From Streptomyces lucensis JCM 4490 (GTDB taxonomy: Bacteria; Actinomycetota; Actinomycetes; Streptomycetales; Streptomycetaceae), in assembly GCF_014650035.1 (NCBI RefSeq), contig NZ_BMUE01000020.1:45929-109928 (forward strand): a DNA stretch of 64,000 bases, in the 5' to 3' direction. The position numbers and the translations under genes were made by a program. Of the stretch, positions 63,824 to 64,000 are shown piece after piece; the first letter of the stretch is position 1; each line of letters starts with the position of its first letter. Below the pieces are notes generated by a model. The model made no database searches and was not told the origin of the DNA. It worked only from the letters and a program-made list of their open reading frames with translations.

Positions 63824-64000
63824 ATGACTGCGCAGACCGTGGCGGGCCAGGGGGAGCGGGTGGCGGCGGGGTTGCCCGAGCTGGTCGATCCGGCGGGTGT
63901 GGCGCCGCGGGACGCGCGGGAGTTGTCGCGGGTGTTCTTCGGTCGGCTGGCGGTGCTGGAGGAGGGTACGCCGGAGTTCCAGTACGCGCGGAACACGCTG
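63824..64000 (+). CDS. SigB/SigF-family RNA polymerase sigma factor, N-terminal fragment cut by window end
   Basis: 59 codons are visible: MTAQTVAGQGERVAAGLPEL, then PRDARELSRVFFGRLAVLEEGTPEFQYARNTL. The segment ELSRVFFxRLAVLEEGT...YARNTL is the start of region 1.2/2 of streptomycete stress sigma factors of the SigB/F/G/H/I/L/N group. GGGAGGGGAA precedes the ATG. Codons here favour G at the third position, whereas neighbours favour C. Activity of this class is normally controlled by partner switching, linking it to the STAS, RsbW-like and SpoIIE proteins in the window. Confidence 0.88.
   Translation, partial: MTAQTVAGQGERVAAGLPELVDPAGVAPRDARELSRVFFGRLAVLEEGTPEFQYARNTL

Overview
The window is very G+C-rich (third codon positions almost all G or C) and reads as a chromosomal segment of a Streptomyces-type actinobacterium. 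The families support this: ANTAR/PAS/SpoIIE phosphatases paired with HATPase anti-sigma proteins, DUF5133, a secreted GH46 chitosanase and GH25 muramidase, an LCP protein, a SigB/SigF-family sigma factor, and the actinobacterial-type [NiFe]-hydrogenase. No rRNA, tRNA, CRISPR array, IS element or prophage was recognised.

Layout. (1) 1-4174, minus: a formate dehydrogenase operon fdhB > NrfD-like membrane subunit > fdhA. fdhA has an in-frame UGA in the selenocysteine position of Sec-formate dehydrogenases, followed by a SECIS-like hairpin, so it is annotated as a selenoprotein cut by the window edge. (2) 4579-12580: signalling and stress genes: a hybrid histidine kinase with a long HAMP array, an ANTAR-GAF-PAS-SpoIIE phosphatase, an RsbW-like kinase, CsbD and small proteins. 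(3) 12751-28837: mixed metabolic, secreted and membrane genes (aldo/keto reductase, MFS remnant, chitosanase with a CsnR-type operator, phosphoglucomutase, SGNH hydrolase, secreted adenosine deaminase, muramidase, MOSC, FUSC, AI-2E family). A 23-bp tandem repeat lies near the end. (4) 28904-43601: a group 1h [NiFe]-hydrogenase locus built as two convergent operons. hypX-protease-hypB-hypF-hypC-hypD-hypE runs on plus. hhyS-hhyL-NifU-like-DUF5947-two small proteins-hypA runs on minus, preceded by a large uncharacterised gene. (5) 43985-49344: a membrane protein, a molybdopterin oxidoreductase that has lost its N-terminal Fe-S cysteines, a co-translated partner, and small regulators. (6) 49550-60258: a cluster like the mycobacterial DosR/streptomycete OsdRK dormancy regulon, with three CBS-CBS-BON paralogues (one frameshifted), a universal stress protein, an alcohol dehydrogenase, a DevS/OsdK-like sensor kinase, an Rv1733c-like protein, a cNMP-binding protein and STAS proteins. 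(7) 60475-64000: GlsB/YeaQ-type protein, LCP ligase, DUF1206 protein and the start of a stress sigma factor.

How the genes fit together. Formate and trace H2 oxidation would feed electrons to the respiratory chain when the cell is starved or sporulating. HypX makes the active-site CO from formyl-tetrahydrofolate, which suits aerobic hydrogenase maturation. The region-6 genes look like a hypoxia/dormancy regulon. Several of its intergenic regions carry a shared 14-bp inverted repeat (GGGCC-N4-GGCCC) that resembles the DosR box.

Leads most worth following are the Sec-dependent formate dehydrogenase, the shared inverted repeat, the uncharacterised hydrogenase-operon proteins, and the Fe-S-less molybdoenzyme with its small partner. 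All calls come from reading the sequence; no database search was run.
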